The notes beneath the pieces are model-generated. The model did no database searches. It was not told the DNA's origin and worked only from the letters and a program-made list of their open reading frames with translations. A DNA stretch of 64,000 bases. Origin: Sulfurospirillum sp. UBA2217. GTDB lineage: Bacteria > Campylobacterota > Campylobacteria > Campylobacterales > Sulfurospirillaceae. How positions within the stretch are numbered: position 1 is the stretch's first letter; the number at the start of each line of letters is the position of its first letter. The stretch is from contig DCUJ01000007.1 of NCBI GenBank assembly GCA_002328495.1, positions 100,078-164,077 of the forward strand. Direction: 5' to 3'. This document shows positions 34,699 through 44,409 of the stretch, in pieces. The position numbers and the translations under genes were made by a program.

Positions 34699-36201
34699 CT
34701 ATTTAATAAACAATGACATATACGACAACCTTGCCGTATCGATGAGAAAGTCAATCCCTGGGAAATATGCCACAAAGGTATTGCCAATCCCTCCCCAAAT
34801 GACACCAAAAGCCACCAATCCAATCGTTAAAGGGGCTATTCCTTTGAGGGTTGGTACCTCTTCCATCTCAGACGTTGGATAAAAATACATCAAGGCGATG
34901 AGCTTAAAGTAGTAGTAAATCGAAATAAAGGTGGCGGTGACACCCATGACTGCCAGCAAGGTATTACCCGCTTCAATGGCTCCTGTGAAGATGTAAAATT
35001 TACCCACAAAGCCAATGGTTCCAGGAATGCCTGCTAAAGAGAGCATAAAAATGCTCAGCATCGCTGCCATATAAGGGTGAACATGCGCAAAGCCTCTAAA
35101 ATCTTCATAGGTAAAGCGAATGTGATCATCGGAGGTAATGTACGAAATCAGCCCAAAGGCACCCATGGCGGAGAGAAAATAGGCGACCATATAAAAAATA
35201 ATAGACGATGACGCACTCTCACCCGCCGCCCCCAAAGAGACAAAACCTATGAGCAGATAGCCTGTATGCACCATACTGGAAGCGGCTAGCATCCGTTTTA
35301 AACTTTTTTGGATGACTGCCATAAAGCTTCCATACAGCAAGGTTGCAACAATGATAACCATAAACAAAGAATCCCACATATCGCGAATGGGGTCTAAATC
35401 CACCAACATCAATCGTAAGATGAAACCAAAAATCGCCACTTTAAAGGTCGCAGCCATAAACGCCGTTACGGGAAGTGGTGCGCCGTCGTACACATCGATG
35501 GTCCAATTGTGAAAGGGGAAAGCTGAGATTTTAAATAAAAAGGTGACCAATAAAAAGCTGCCACCTATGATGACCAAAGAGGTATCTTTTCCCATAAGTG
35601 CATCTAAATTTTTACCCATATCGCCTAAAATGGTTGTTCCAAGTCCTGCGTACAAAAGGGCCGTTCCTAATAAAAAGAAGATGCCAGAGAGGGAGCCCAA
35701 AATAAGGTACTGATAGCTCGCTTCCACCCTTCGACTCTCGTATTTTTGAAAACCCACCATCACATACAAGGAGAGTGAGGCAATTTCAAGGGCAATGAAG
35801 GCGGTCATTAACTCATTGGCATGGACTAAAAGCATCATACCAAACACCGAAAAAAGGAAGAGCGAAAAGAACTCTTTTTTAAAACGACGTTTTACATCAA
35901 AATAGTGTGCCCCAATAAGGGATGTCACCATAGCACCACTGAGTAAAATCGCATCAAAATAGACCGAATAACTGTCCGCAATAATCATTTTTGAAAAAAT
36001 CGTTTCAAACGGGAAGGAGGTGTAGAGTTCTCCAAAATAATAGATATCTGCTAATAAGGCACTTCCTAAAAATCCCAAGGTCATGATAGTAAAACTTCTC
36101 ATCGAAAAACGCTCAAGTGGAGAGAGAAGCATCAGTGTAATAGCTCCAAAAAGTACAATTATTAGGGGTAAAAGATAGGCAAAATGGTTCAAATCTATCA
36201 T
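34699..36201 (-). CDS. nuoN: NADH-quinone oxidoreductase subunit N
   Basis: Antiporter-like proton-pumping membrane subunit of complex I, 500 residues with about 14 helices. The conserved glutamate in ALEIASLSLYVMVG and the lysine in FKISAFPFHNW are present, as is the second-half lysine region KRMLAASSMVHTGY. It is last in the minus-strand run and starts 1 bp after the nuoM stop. Confidence 0.95.
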   Translation of the reverse strand: MIDLNHFAYLLPLIIVLFGAITLMLLSPLERFSMRSFTIMTLGFLGSALLADIYYFGELYTSFPFETIFSKMIIADSYSVYFDAILLSGAMVTSLIGAHYFDVKRRFKKEFFSLFLFSVFGMMLLVHANELMTAFIALEIASLSLYVMVGFQKYESRRVEASYQYLILGSLSGIFFLLGTALLYAGLGTTILGDMGKNLDALMGKDTSLVIIGGSFLLVTFLFKISAFPFHNWTIDVYDGAPLPVTAFMAATFKVAIFGFILRLMLVDLDPIRDMWDSLFMVIIVATLLYGSFMAVIQKSLKRMLAASSMVHTGYLLIGFVSLGAAGESASSSIIFYMVAYFLSAMGAFGLISYITSDDHIRFTYEDFRGFAHVHPYMAAMLSIFMLSLAGIPGTIGFVGKFYIFTGAIEAGNTLLAVMGVTATFISIYYYFKLIALMYFYPTSEMEEVPTLKGIAPLTIGLVAFGVIWGGIGNTFVAYFPGIDFLIDTARLSYMSLFIK

Positions 36202-36202
36202 C

Positions 36203-37684
36203 CTAGCGTCCTCCTACATGTAAAATATCCAACAAATAGTGCTGAATGGTAGGCTCTACTTTGTATAAAAAATAATCTGGATAAAACCCCATACCAATAA
36301 TTAAAATCGTCAGCGGCAAGAGCCCTAAAATCTCTTTCCACTGCAAATCCACCATCGTGGAGACATCGTTGTCAGTACGCACTAAAATGGCTTTTTGAAA
36401 GAGTAAGAACATGTAACTTGCCGCCACCAAAACGGTCACAGCTGCGACAATACCCGCAAAGGGGTTGTATTTAAACAGTCCCAAGACAATGAGCAATTCT
36501 GCCACAAAGCCATTGGTTCCTGGAATCCCCACGGTACAAAGCACCATAATGCCAAAGAAAAGGGTGAACACAGGCGCTTTTTTGGCAATTCCCCCCAAAC
36601 CATCCAGTGAGCGAATCCCCAAATTGCGCTCCATCACACCTTGAAGCAAGAACAGTCCTCCTGTTGCCATGGCGTGGGCAACTATCAAAAAAGCACTTCC
36701 CATCATGCCGTGAGCATTGAGAGAAAAGATACCCGCGGTGATAAACCCTAAATGCGACGCAGAAGAGTAGGCAAACATCTTTTTAATATTGTGCTGTGAA
36801 ATCGCTGCAATTCCAAAATAGACCAATCCAAAAATGCCCAAGCTCACAAAATAGGGAGAAAATTCCACAAAAAGATCAGGAAAAAGAGGAATCATAAAAC
36901 GAACCAACGCATATGCCCCTAGTTTTGCCATAATGGATGAGAGTAAAAATACGCCTCCCGTGGGAGAATTGGAGTAGGTTTCAAGCAACCATGAGTGAAA
37001 CGGAAAGAGCGGAATTTTAATGGCAAATGCCACCATAAAACCTAAAAAGAGCATGACTTTGGTCTCATAGCCAAGGGTTGTTATCTGTACCAAGTCACCG
37101 AGTTCAAAACTCCACACACCGTATTCATAGTAAAAAGCAACACCCAAATATAAAATACTGACAAACATCAACAAAGAGCCCATGATGGTGTAGATGGTGA
37201 CTTTTAGCGTTGAAAACACGCGATTGCCTGTTCCAAAAAGACCGATAATCATAAAAACAGGTAGCAACATCGCTTCCCAAAAAAAGTAAAACAAAATCAA
37301 ATCAAGTGAAAAAAGCGTCCCACTAATCCCTGCTTGAATAAACAGCATACTCACCCAATAACTCTTAGGTCGTCCGTTATCCCAAAGCAGCAAATAGGCA
37401 CTAGGAATCAGTGTCGCAATCAGCATCAAAACAATCAACGAAAACCCATCAATCCCAAGGCTATAGTAAATGCCATAACTTTTAATCCACGGATGGTACT
37501 CCCGAAGCTGTATGTAGCCTGTGGGTTGAAAATTCATGTAAATATAAATGGCTAAAAAGAAAATAACTATCGAGACACCAAAGGCTGCATTGCGTGTCCA
37601 TGTAGCATTGAAGGGGAGCACTAAGAAAAGAAGTCCTACCAAAAGGGGTAAAAATATAATGGTGGAGAGAATTCCGATCTCCAT
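36203..37684 (-). CDS. nuoM: NADH-quinone oxidoreductase subunit M
   Basis: Proton-pumping membrane subunit of complex I, 493 residues. FYFFWEAMLLPVFMIIG holds the key glutamate; FAIKIPLFPFHSWLLE and KKMFAYSSASHLG give the lysine channel residues and the Mrp-antiporter signature. It lies 3 bp after the nuoL stop. Its final residues ILHVGGR come from a TACATGTAA near-copy at 36215. Confidence 0.96.
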   Translation of the reverse strand: MEIGILSTIIFLPLLVGLLFLVLPFNATWTRNAAFGVSIVIFFLAIYIYMNFQPTGYIQLREYHPWIKSYGIYYSLGIDGFSLIVLMLIATLIPSAYLLLWDNGRPKSYWVSMLFIQAGISGTLFSLDLILFYFFWEAMLLPVFMIIGLFGTGNRVFSTLKVTIYTIMGSLLMFVSILYLGVAFYYEYGVWSFELGDLVQITTLGYETKVMLFLGFMVAFAIKIPLFPFHSWLLETYSNSPTGGVFLLSSIMAKLGAYALVRFMIPLFPDLFVEFSPYFVSLGIFGLVYFGIAAISQHNIKKMFAYSSASHLGFITAGIFSLNAHGMMGSAFLIVAHAMATGGLFLLQGVMERNLGIRSLDGLGGIAKKAPVFTLFFGIMVLCTVGIPGTNGFVAELLIVLGLFKYNPFAGIVAAVTVLVAASYMFLLFQKAILVRTDNDVSTMVDLQWKEILGLLPLTILIIGMGFYPDYFLYKVEPTIQHYLLDILHVGGR

Positions 37685-37687
37685 GGT

Positions 37688-39571
37688 CTACCTCACAATC
37701 GCAATTAAATAAAGTGCCATCGCACTGATACCTAGTATCATCACTCCCGCATACAAGCGAACATTGGCATTTTGCACCACAGCCACCAAACGACCCAAAC
37801 GAATAAACCCACGCGAAAGTCCCATAACAATGGCATCCACTTTATTAACATCCACCCCAATAGCAAACCATTCACTCAAATGGGAAAGAGGTCGCACAAA
37901 CAGCTTGTCATAGAATTCATCCACATAAAACTTATGCGCTATCACCCCTTTCATCGCTGGCATCTTACGCAAATCATACTGTCCAAATTTGACATACGCT
38001 ATTCCAATCCCTACAAGTGAGACGAGAATATTGAGAGCTATGAGTATCCATTCGGTTTGATGGCTTACATGTAAGCCTCGTCTGCCCCACTCTCCAAGCC
38101 ACGAACCCATCCAATGGCTTCCACCCAACAGCTCAGGTAAGCCTAAAAATCCACTCATCAACGCACCCACCGCCAAGAGTATTAAGGGAAGTTTCATCAC
38201 TAAAGAGACATCGTGTACTCCATCTTCATGATGAGCGTTCTTACCAAAAAATACCACAAAGAAGAGGCGAAACATGTAATAAGAACTGAGCATTGCGGTT
38301 GCAACACCCAATAACCATAAGGCATAATGCCCACTGGCAAACACTTCTAGCAAAATCTCATCTTTACTAAAAAATCCAGAAAATGGAGGAATGCCTGCAA
38401 TGGCTAAGGTTGCAATCAACATCGTAACATACACCACAGGAGAAAATCGTCTCATTTGACCCATTTTAAAAATATTTTGTTCGTGGTGCAACATCACAAT
38501 AAGCGCACCCGCTCCCATAAATAAAAGTGCTTTAAAAAAAGCATGGGTAAAGACATGAAACAATGCGCTACTGTACGCACCCACCCCTACAGCCATAAAC
38601 ATATAACCCAGTTGTGACATCGTAGAATACGCAAGAATTTTTTTAATATCGGTCTGTTTGGTGGCAATCAAAGCAGCAAATAGAGCACTAAACGCACCAA
38701 TATAGGCAATAAAAAGTCCTACATCAGGAATCGTTTCATACAAGAATGAAAACCGTGTGACCATATACACACCTGCTGTGACCATCGTTGCAGCATGAAT
38801 GAGGGCTGAAACGGGAGTGGGCCCTGCCATGGCATCGGGGAGCCACACGTACAGAGGAATTTGTGCTGATTTTCCCATGGCACCGATAAAGAGCATCACC
38901 CCAGCCATAGGGATAACCCAAGAAGGAATACTCGCCATCTTCGCTTCAATAGAGGCATAATCAAATCCATAATCACCGCAATAAAAATAGAGCAACGCCA
39001 ATCCAATTAAAAAGCCCATATCTCCAACACGGTTTACGATAAAGGCTTTATTGCCAGCCACCACATTTAAAGGCTCTTCAAAATAAAAACTAATCAAAAG
39101 GTACGAACAAAGCCCTACCCCCTCCCAGCCAATAAACATAATAAGCGGTCCATCGGCAAGAACCAAAAGAAGCATCGAACTTAAAAAGAGGTTGAAGTAG
39201 GCAAAAAATTTACCATACCCCGCATCGTCTTTCATATACGCACTCGCATACACGTGAATTAAACCACCCACAAAGGTAATAAAAAGTGCCATAAAGATAG
39301 AGAGTTTATCAGCTAAAAAGCCCATATAAACATCGTAGGTATCCACGCTTAACCACATATAAGGACGATACGTGATAGGCGTGGCATCTTCCATGAGACG
39401 CACAAAAAAGTAGACACTTATCCCAAAACTCATCAAAGGAGCACTCAGCGCAGGAAGGGTAAACCAACCCTTTGGAATGGGAGAGCGTGTGATGGAGTAC
39501 ATGTAAAGCAGACCCATAAAAAAGGCACTTGCCAAAGGAATAAGCACAATAAAGCTAATCAAAAAATTCAT
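37688..39571 (-). CDS. nuoL: NADH-quinone oxidoreductase subunit L
   Basis: Distal proton-pumping subunit with the long lateral helix, 627 residues. FIGWEGVGLCSYLLI, AKSAQIPLYVWLPDAMAGPT (core KSAQIPLYVWLPDA) and KKILAYSTMSQLGYMF match NuoL; FYVDEFYDKLFVRP belongs to the C-terminal arm. It overlaps nuoK by ATGA. An exact TTACATGTAA at 38065 encodes LHV in the C-terminal arm. Confidence 0.96.
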   Translation of the reverse strand: MNFLISFIVLIPLASAFFMGLLYMYSITRSPIPKGWFTLPALSAPLMSFGISVYFFVRLMEDATPITYRPYMWLSVDTYDVYMGFLADKLSIFMALFITFVGGLIHVYASAYMKDDAGYGKFFAYFNLFLSSMLLLVLADGPLIMFIGWEGVGLCSYLLISFYFEEPLNVVAGNKAFIVNRVGDMGFLIGLALLYFYCGDYGFDYASIEAKMASIPSWVIPMAGVMLFIGAMGKSAQIPLYVWLPDAMAGPTPVSALIHAATMVTAGVYMVTRFSFLYETIPDVGLFIAYIGAFSALFAALIATKQTDIKKILAYSTMSQLGYMFMAVGVGAYSSALFHVFTHAFFKALLFMGAGALIVMLHHEQNIFKMGQMRRFSPVVYVTMLIATLAIAGIPPFSGFFSKDEILLEVFASGHYALWLLGVATAMLSSYYMFRLFFVVFFGKNAHHEDGVHDVSLVMKLPLILLAVGALMSGFLGLPELLGGSHWMGSWLGEWGRRGLHVSHQTEWILIALNILVSLVGIGIAYVKFGQYDLRKMPAMKGVIAHKFYVDEFYDKLFVRPLSHLSEWFAIGVDVNKVDAIVMGLSRGFIRLGRLVAVVQNANVRLYAGVMILGISAMALYLIAIVR

Positions 39572-39888
39572 AAAGACTCCTTTTGGGAGAGGGCTTTATA
39601 GCTATCCGAATCCAGTGATTTTTTGCGCTTATACAACACCACAATCAACGATAAAAAAATAGCCGCTTCGGCTGCTGCGATGGCGATGACAAACATTGCC
39701 ATCACTTGAGATGCCATGGATTGATGGTAGTGTGCTAGAGTGACAAAAAGAAGGTTAATGGCGTTAAGCATCAATTCAATGGACATGTAAATCACAAAGA
39801 TATTTTTACGACTAATGACTCCTAAGAGACCAATAGAGAAGAGTATCATAGCTAAAACAATGTAGGGGAAAAGTGAATGTGCTATCAC
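39568..39888 (-). CDS. nuoK: NADH-quinone oxidoreductase subunit K
   Basis: Small membrane subunit of complex I, 106 residues with three helices. The two conserved glutamates are in YMSIELMLNAINL and AAAEAAIFLSLIV. It overlaps both nuoJ and nuoL by 4 bp, indicating coupled translation. Confidence 0.96.
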   Translation of the reverse strand: MIAHSLFPYIVLAMILFSIGLLGVISRKNIFVIYMSIELMLNAINLLFVTLAHYHQSMASQVMAMFVIAIAAAEAAIFLSLIVVLYKRKKSLDSDSYKALSQKESL

Positions 39889-40385
39889 GCTTCTTCCTCC
39901 TTTCTACCAAAAACAACCCCACCAATCAGTGCAACAAGCAAGAGAATCGAGATAAGCTCAAAGGGTAAAAGCCACGTTTCAAAAAGCTCCATTCCCAAAG
40001 CCTTTATGGTTCCAAAGTCACTCGCTAAAGAGGCATGTGCCATGGGTAACTTCAAAAAGGCACGCAAGATTAAAAAATTAACTGGCAAAAGGGCAATGGC
40101 TCCAAAAAAGAGAGTGATGTTTTTATACGGCTCTTTGGGTAGATTGGACTCTTTGACATTGAGAAACATAATGATGAAAATCAATAAAGTGATAATCGCC
40201 CCTGCATACACAATGATTTGCACCATAAACAAAAAAGAGGCACTTAAAAGAGCAAAGATACCTGCAAGCGCAATAATGGTGACAATAAGACTCAAAGCAC
40301 TATGAACAGGTTGATGAAAGAGAACCATCCCAAGCGCACCGCCAATCGCAAAGAGGCTTAGAACCATAAAAATAATATCCATCAT
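39885..40385 (-). CDS. nuoJ: NADH-quinone oxidoreductase subunit J
   Basis: Membrane subunit of complex I with five helices, 166 residues. HSALSLIVTIIALAGIF and the conserved helix-3 stretch IVYAGAIITLLIFIIMFLN match NuoJ. It overlaps nuoI and nuoK by 4 bp each. Confidence 0.95.
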   Translation of the reverse strand: MMDIIFMVLSLFAIGGALGMVLFHQPVHSALSLIVTIIALAGIFALLSASFLFMVQIIVYAGAIITLLIFIIMFLNVKESNLPKEPYKNITLFFGAIALLPVNFLILRAFLKLPMAHASLASDFGTIKALGMELFETWLLPFELISILLLVALIGGVVFGRKEEEA

Positions 40386-40882
40386 AGCGTCTCCTTTTTA
40401 GCTTCATGGCTCAAAAGTCGCTCTTTTGTCAATACAAAATCTTCACGTTTTAAAGCAACAAAGCTAAAAATACCCGTATCCATACGAATGGCATCACAAG
40501 GGCATGCTTCCACGCATCCGCCACAAAAGACACATTCTAAAACATCAATCGTGAAAATTTCAGGCATCTTTTCATCCACCCCATCCTCACGCTCTTTGGC
40601 TTCAATAAAAATACACTCCGCAGGGCAGGCCGTAGCACACATAAAACACGCCACACAACGAATGGAGCCATCTTCTCGCTTGGTTAAACGGTGAATCCCA
40701 CGATAACGCGATGTGATGTCACTGGGTTGTACCTCTGGATAGGAAAATGTTTTCACTTTTGAGGTATCGGAGATATTGGTGATGAAATGACGCAATGTCG
40801 TTTTCATGCCTCCAAAAATAGCAGGAATGTATAACCTATCTTTAAGACTTCCTCCCTCGCGTTTCACGATTTTAATGCCCAT
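40382..40882 (-). CDS. nuoI: NADH-quinone oxidoreductase subunit I
   Basis: Ferredoxin-like subunit with two four-iron clusters, 166 residues. The two motifs are CVACFMCATACPAECI and CVFCGGCVEACPCDAI. The ATG at 40882 is chosen because GGGGTG stands just before it and it follows the nuoH stop by 1 bp; the longer reading from 40906 lacks a ribosome binding site and adds non-conserved residues. Confidence 0.95.
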   Translation of the reverse strand: MGIKIVKREGGSLKDRLYIPAIFGGMKTTLRHFITNISDTSKVKTFSYPEVQPSDITSRYRGIHRLTKREDGSIRCVACFMCATACPAECIFIEAKEREDGVDEKMPEIFTIDVLECVFCGGCVEACPCDAIRMDTGIFSFVALKREDFVLTKERLLSHEAKKETL

Positions 40883-40883
40883 A

Positions 40884-42167
40884 TTACACCCCAAAGACCA
40901 CAACAACCGTTGCGGTGATAAAAATATTCATAATAGCCAAAGGCATGAGCACTTTCCATCCTAAATCTTGTAATTGATCGTAACGAAAACGTGGCAGCGT
41001 CCAACGTACCCAGACAAAAACAAAATTCATCAATAACAATTTAACAGCAAAGGTCGCCACCTGAATAACCGCTGTTGCAATATGCACACCCGTTTCACCA
41101 AGACCCATGATCAAAAAGAGTGCTAAACCCACAACGATAAGGACATTGACCCCTGCAAGGACTTTGAGCAATACCTTACTTTCACGGTTTCGGATGTCTA
41201 CTTGTGCACTAAATCGATTATTGCGTCGTATCCAACGTGCAAAAAAGAGACTCATGAGTGGCACAAAAACCATCACTGCCATCAAAAAAAGATTCATATG
41301 TTGGTGCAAAATCTGTGTATTAAAATAAGGCAGATGGTAGCCTCCCAAAAAAAGCGTCACAATCAAGGCACTCGATGCGCTCATCGCCACGTATTCTCCC
41401 ACAAAAAAGAGTCCAAAACGCATGGCACTGTATTCGGTGTGAAATCCACCAACAATTTCACTCTCACCCTCGGCGATATCAAAAGGAGTTCGATTGGCTT
41501 CGGCAAACGCAGTGACAATAAAAATAAGTCCAGCAAGAGGTTGTAACACGATTCCCCACGAAGGCAAAATCCCAAACACCGTATTGCCTTGAAAATTGAC
41601 AATAGAGACCAAATCAATCGATCCATAGGTAATCAAAATAGAGACCAAGGAGAGTCCCATGGCCGCTTCATAACTAATAACTTGGGCAGCTGAACGCATG
41701 GAGCCTAAAAGGGAGTACTTATTATTGCTTGCCCACCCTCCAATCATGATACCATAGACACTCAAGCCCGCAAATGCCAAAAACCATAAAATACCTAAAT
41801 CAATGGGCAAACCTTGCATCCGAAACGTTTGTTCGCCAATCACAAGATGATCCGCAAAAGGCATCACCATAAAGGTTAAAAATGCCGATGCAAAAACAAT
41901 AACGGGAGCGAGAGAGAAGAAAAAACTCTGTTTAATGGATTTGGCTTGAAAGTCCTCTTTAAAGACCAATTTGAGCATATCGGCAAAAGATTGTATGAGA
42001 CCTCCTAAACGAAATCCCTTAATGTGGCAACGATTGGGACCTAAACGATCTTGAATCAACCCCGCCACACGACGCTCAATCCACACCAAAATAGGTGCAG
42101 CACCGAGTGAAAAAAGTAATGCCAATACACAATTGACTACGACCACACTCACAAGAATAGCATTCAT
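40884..42167 (-). CDS. nuoH: NADH-quinone oxidoreductase subunit H, long form
   Basis: Quinone-site membrane subunit of complex I. The core is clear: ERRVAGLIQDRLGPNR, EANRTPFDIAEGESEIVGG and the C-terminal FVWVRWTLPRFRYDQL. At 427 residues it is about 100 longer than the Escherichia coli protein. The extra length lies at about residues 285-375, between the AMRFGLFFVGEY helix and the last conserved segment, and seems to add two membrane helices and a basic loop (ARWIRRNNRFSAQVDIRNR). It overlaps nuoG by 4 bp. Confidence 0.95.
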   Translation of the reverse strand: MNAILVSVVVVNCVLALLFSLGAAPILVWIERRVAGLIQDRLGPNRCHIKGFRLGGLIQSFADMLKLVFKEDFQAKSIKQSFFFSLAPVIVFASAFLTFMVMPFADHLVIGEQTFRMQGLPIDLGILWFLAFAGLSVYGIMIGGWASNNKYSLLGSMRSAAQVISYEAAMGLSLVSILITYGSIDLVSIVNFQGNTVFGILPSWGIVLQPLAGLIFIVTAFAEANRTPFDIAEGESEIVGGFHTEYSAMRFGLFFVGEYVAMSASSALIVTLFLGGYHLPYFNTQILHQHMNLFLMAVMVFVPLMSLFFARWIRRNNRFSAQVDIRNRESKVLLKVLAGVNVLIVVGLALFLIMGLGETGVHIATAVIQVATFAVKLLLMNFVFVWVRWTLPRFRYDQLQDLGWKVLMPLAIMNIFITATVVVVFGV

Positions 42168-43672
42168 AGGTCTATCTTTATGGGGAGATTCTCAAATGAA
42201 ACGTCCAAAAATGGTGCACGATCACTCAAATGATGTTCCCACACTTCTTTACATGTAAACACTCCATCGTTTAACACATTCGCTAAAATAGATAAAAGAG
42301 GTTTTACATCAGGAGAAAGAGGAATGGCACACGCACTGTACTGAATACGCCCATCAATGTTAATAAAACTTCCATCACGTGCCATATGTGAGCTCATAGG
42401 CAAAAACAACTCCACTCCCTCACACGCCTCTAATGGCTGTTGTGACACAATGACAACACTGTTACTGTACCCTTTGGCATCAAGCGTGTCTACATCATTT
42501 CGACCCACAGTGATCACTAAAGTGGCCTCATCTAACGCTGTTTCAAAATAACCCTCAGAGGCATCGATATGTAAGAGTTTAAGGGAACGTCCATTGGATG
42601 AACGATCCGAACATTTTAAAAAGGTATCCCCAAAAGAGACATCTTCATACAATGCGCCATACGCACTCACAAAAGAACCATAAGTTCTAGCCACCTGCTG
42701 AACGCGCACCATCTCTTCTACACTCAACGTTGAGGAGATGAGCCAGAGTGTCTTCCCTTGATGACGTTTGAGCAGTTTAAGCAGTTTCCCCTCAGCATAC
42801 TCGGATTCACTGATTTTTCCTCGAATTAAGGGATGTACCCCTTGGCATGCATTTTCATTTTTATAACTCAGTCTTCCTGCATCACAGATAAAATATCCAT
42901 TGACATCTACATTCAAACGGGGGCGATAGCGGTAAATAACCTCTTCTTTATACTTCTCTTTGTGATGGTCAACAAAAAGAGAACACCCTCTGGCACACCC
43001 ATTGCAAATCGCTTCTTGGGATTGTAGAAACCAAACACGTTTGTGAAAACGAAAATCTTTGTTTGTTAAAGCACCCACAGGGCATAAATCAACCACATTC
43101 ATCGCATAAGGACTGGAAAGCTGTGTTCCAGGAAAGGTGGTAATAACCGAGTGGTCGGCACGCTTTAGTACACCTAATTCATTGGTTTTAGCGATGTTTT
43201 GTGTAAAACGTACACACCGTGTACACAACACACAACGTTCTTGATCCAGCACCACATTCGCACCCAAATCCACTCGTTTTTGACCATGCGTTTTAGGGGT
43301 ACTAAGACGGCTCTCATACAGCCCCACATCCATATAATAGTTTTGGAGTTGACACTCCCCTGCTTGATCACAAATAGGACAATCAATAGGATGGTTGATA
43401 AGCTCAAGCTCTAACATCGCCCTCTTGACCTGATCGATTTTAGCCCCTTTCGTTCGGACAATCATACCATTTTTAATCGGCGTATCGCAGGCGATTTGAG
43501 GACGCTTTTGCCCTTCTATCTCTACCATACACATACGACAATTTCCATCTTTTCCAAGACTAGGATGATAACAAAAATGGGGAATATTAATCTTATTATG
43601 CAAAAGCTCTTCAATGAGCAACGCGCCCTCTGTGACTTCAAGAAGTGTACCATCGACCGTAATATGTGCCAT
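42164..43672 (-). CDS. nuoG: NADH-quinone oxidoreductase subunit G, short form
   Basis: Iron-sulfur subunit of the electron-input arm, 502 residues. The N-terminal 2Fe-2S site (HFCYHPSLGKDGNCRMCM), the cluster site PIDCPICDQAGECQLQ, CVLCTRCVRF and CNGCARGC are all intact. The molybdopterin-oxidoreductase-like rest is much reduced, so the protein is well below the 780-910 residues usual in other bacteria; I see no frameshift that would explain it. It is the first gene of the minus-strand nuo block, separated from its usual neighbour nuoF. An exact TTACATGTAA at 42249 encodes VFTCKE. Confidence 0.93.
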   Translation of the reverse strand: MAHITVDGTLLEVTEGALLIEELLHNKINIPHFCYHPSLGKDGNCRMCMVEIEGQKRPQIACDTPIKNGMIVRTKGAKIDQVKRAMLELELINHPIDCPICDQAGECQLQNYYMDVGLYESRLSTPKTHGQKRVDLGANVVLDQERCVLCTRCVRFTQNIAKTNELGVLKRADHSVITTFPGTQLSSPYAMNVVDLCPVGALTNKDFRFHKRVWFLQSQEAICNGCARGCSLFVDHHKEKYKEEVIYRYRPRLNVDVNGYFICDAGRLSYKNENACQGVHPLIRGKISESEYAEGKLLKLLKRHQGKTLWLISSTLSVEEMVRVQQVARTYGSFVSAYGALYEDVSFGDTFLKCSDRSSNGRSLKLLHIDASEGYFETALDEATLVITVGRNDVDTLDAKGYSNSVVIVSQQPLEACEGVELFLPMSSHMARDGSFINIDGRIQYSACAIPLSPDVKPLLSILANVLNDGVFTCKEVWEHHLSDRAPFLDVSFENLPIKIDL

Positions 43673-43756
43673 TAAATTGTATAACCTTTTTTGAGGTAGA
43701 GTTTCATTTTATCTCTCATTAACTTTAAAAGTGCTGTCATTTTTACCACACTTTCA

Positions 43757-43765
43757 ATCATACCA
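43757..43765 (-). promoter_or_regulatory. Candidate promoter of the nuoG-N block
   Basis: On the minus strand TGGTATGAT is an extended -10 with one mismatch, 84 bp before the nuoG ATG. A promoter here is needed because this half of the operon is detached from nuoA-F. A weaker candidate, TATACAAT, is too close to the start codon. Confidence 0.4.
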
Positions 43766-43807
43766 TGTTAAACTGTAGAAATTATGTCACCAAAGGAAAA
43801 AAAGGTA

Positions 43808-44287
43808 ATGAGAGGAAAACGCTTTTGGAAACTGTTACTCCTTGAAATCATTCTACTCTTAGGCGTCGCTGGTTACTTTTTTATAGACTCTCACGATGTC
43901 TATCGTCTGTGGGTCGGAGATACCCATTTTACAGTGGCACCCACCTCGTGTAACTTACATGTAAAGGCATGTGAAGTACGTTTAAAAGATGACTCTTTAA
44001 TAACGTTTGAGGTCTCTCCTAAGCCTATTCCGCTGATGAAACCTCTTCATTTTAAAATTATCGCACCCTCTCTTACCCTCCCCTTTATCGAGCTTAAACT
44101 GTTTGCAACCAATATGAATATGGGATTTCATACCTTTAAATTGCTGGAAAAAGAAAAGGGCGTTTATGAAGGAGAAGGGATGCTTCCCACCTGCGTTGTG
44201 GGCAATATGATCTGGCAAACCAACCTTATTATCAACCATCCCCATGAAAGCATTGGTGCTACGTTTTACTTTCAAACTGACAAATAG
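43808..44287 (+). CDS. Membrane-anchored hypothetical protein
   Basis: A 159-residue protein with one N-terminal membrane helix (about 6-26) and a periplasmic beta-rich domain containing two cysteines near the start (SCNLHVKACEV) and one near the end (LPTC). No family is recognised with confidence. ATG 43808 is preferred over 43784 because AAAGGA lies 9 bp upstream and the signal anchor then begins cleanly with MRGKRFWK. It stands alone between divergent nuoG and the cetB/cetA pair. An exact TTACATGTAA at 43955 encodes LHV. Confidence 0.72.
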   Translation: MRGKRFWKLLLLEIILLLGVAGYFFIDSHDVYRLWVGDTHFTVAPTSCNLHVKACEVRLKDDSLITFEVSPKPIPLMKPLHFKIIAPSLTLPFIELKLFATNMNMGFHTFKLLEKEKGVYEGEGMLPTCVVGNMIWQTNLIINHPHESIGATFYFQTDK

Positions 44288-44371
44288 TCTTTTTTGCTCA
44301 AAGTGTTACAATAGGTAATCTACTCAAGATGGCTACCCCTTTTATCAATCAAGACCTTAACTTTTTTTAGC

Positions 44372-44377
44372 TATACT
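44372..44377 (+). promoter_or_regulatory. Candidate -10 of the cetB-cetA pair
   Basis: TATACT lies 32 bp before the GTG start at 44410, preceded by a T-rich stretch (CTTTTTTTAG), as common in housekeeping promoters of Campylobacterota. Confidence 0.45.
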
Positions 44378-44409
44378 CTCACTTTTAATTTAATGCAAGG
44401 AGCCTTTCT

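Noticed and set aside
42164..43672. NuoG as a frameshifted pseudogene
   Set aside because: No long homologous frame continues past the stop; nuoH follows directly with a 4-bp overlap, so the short form looks genuine.
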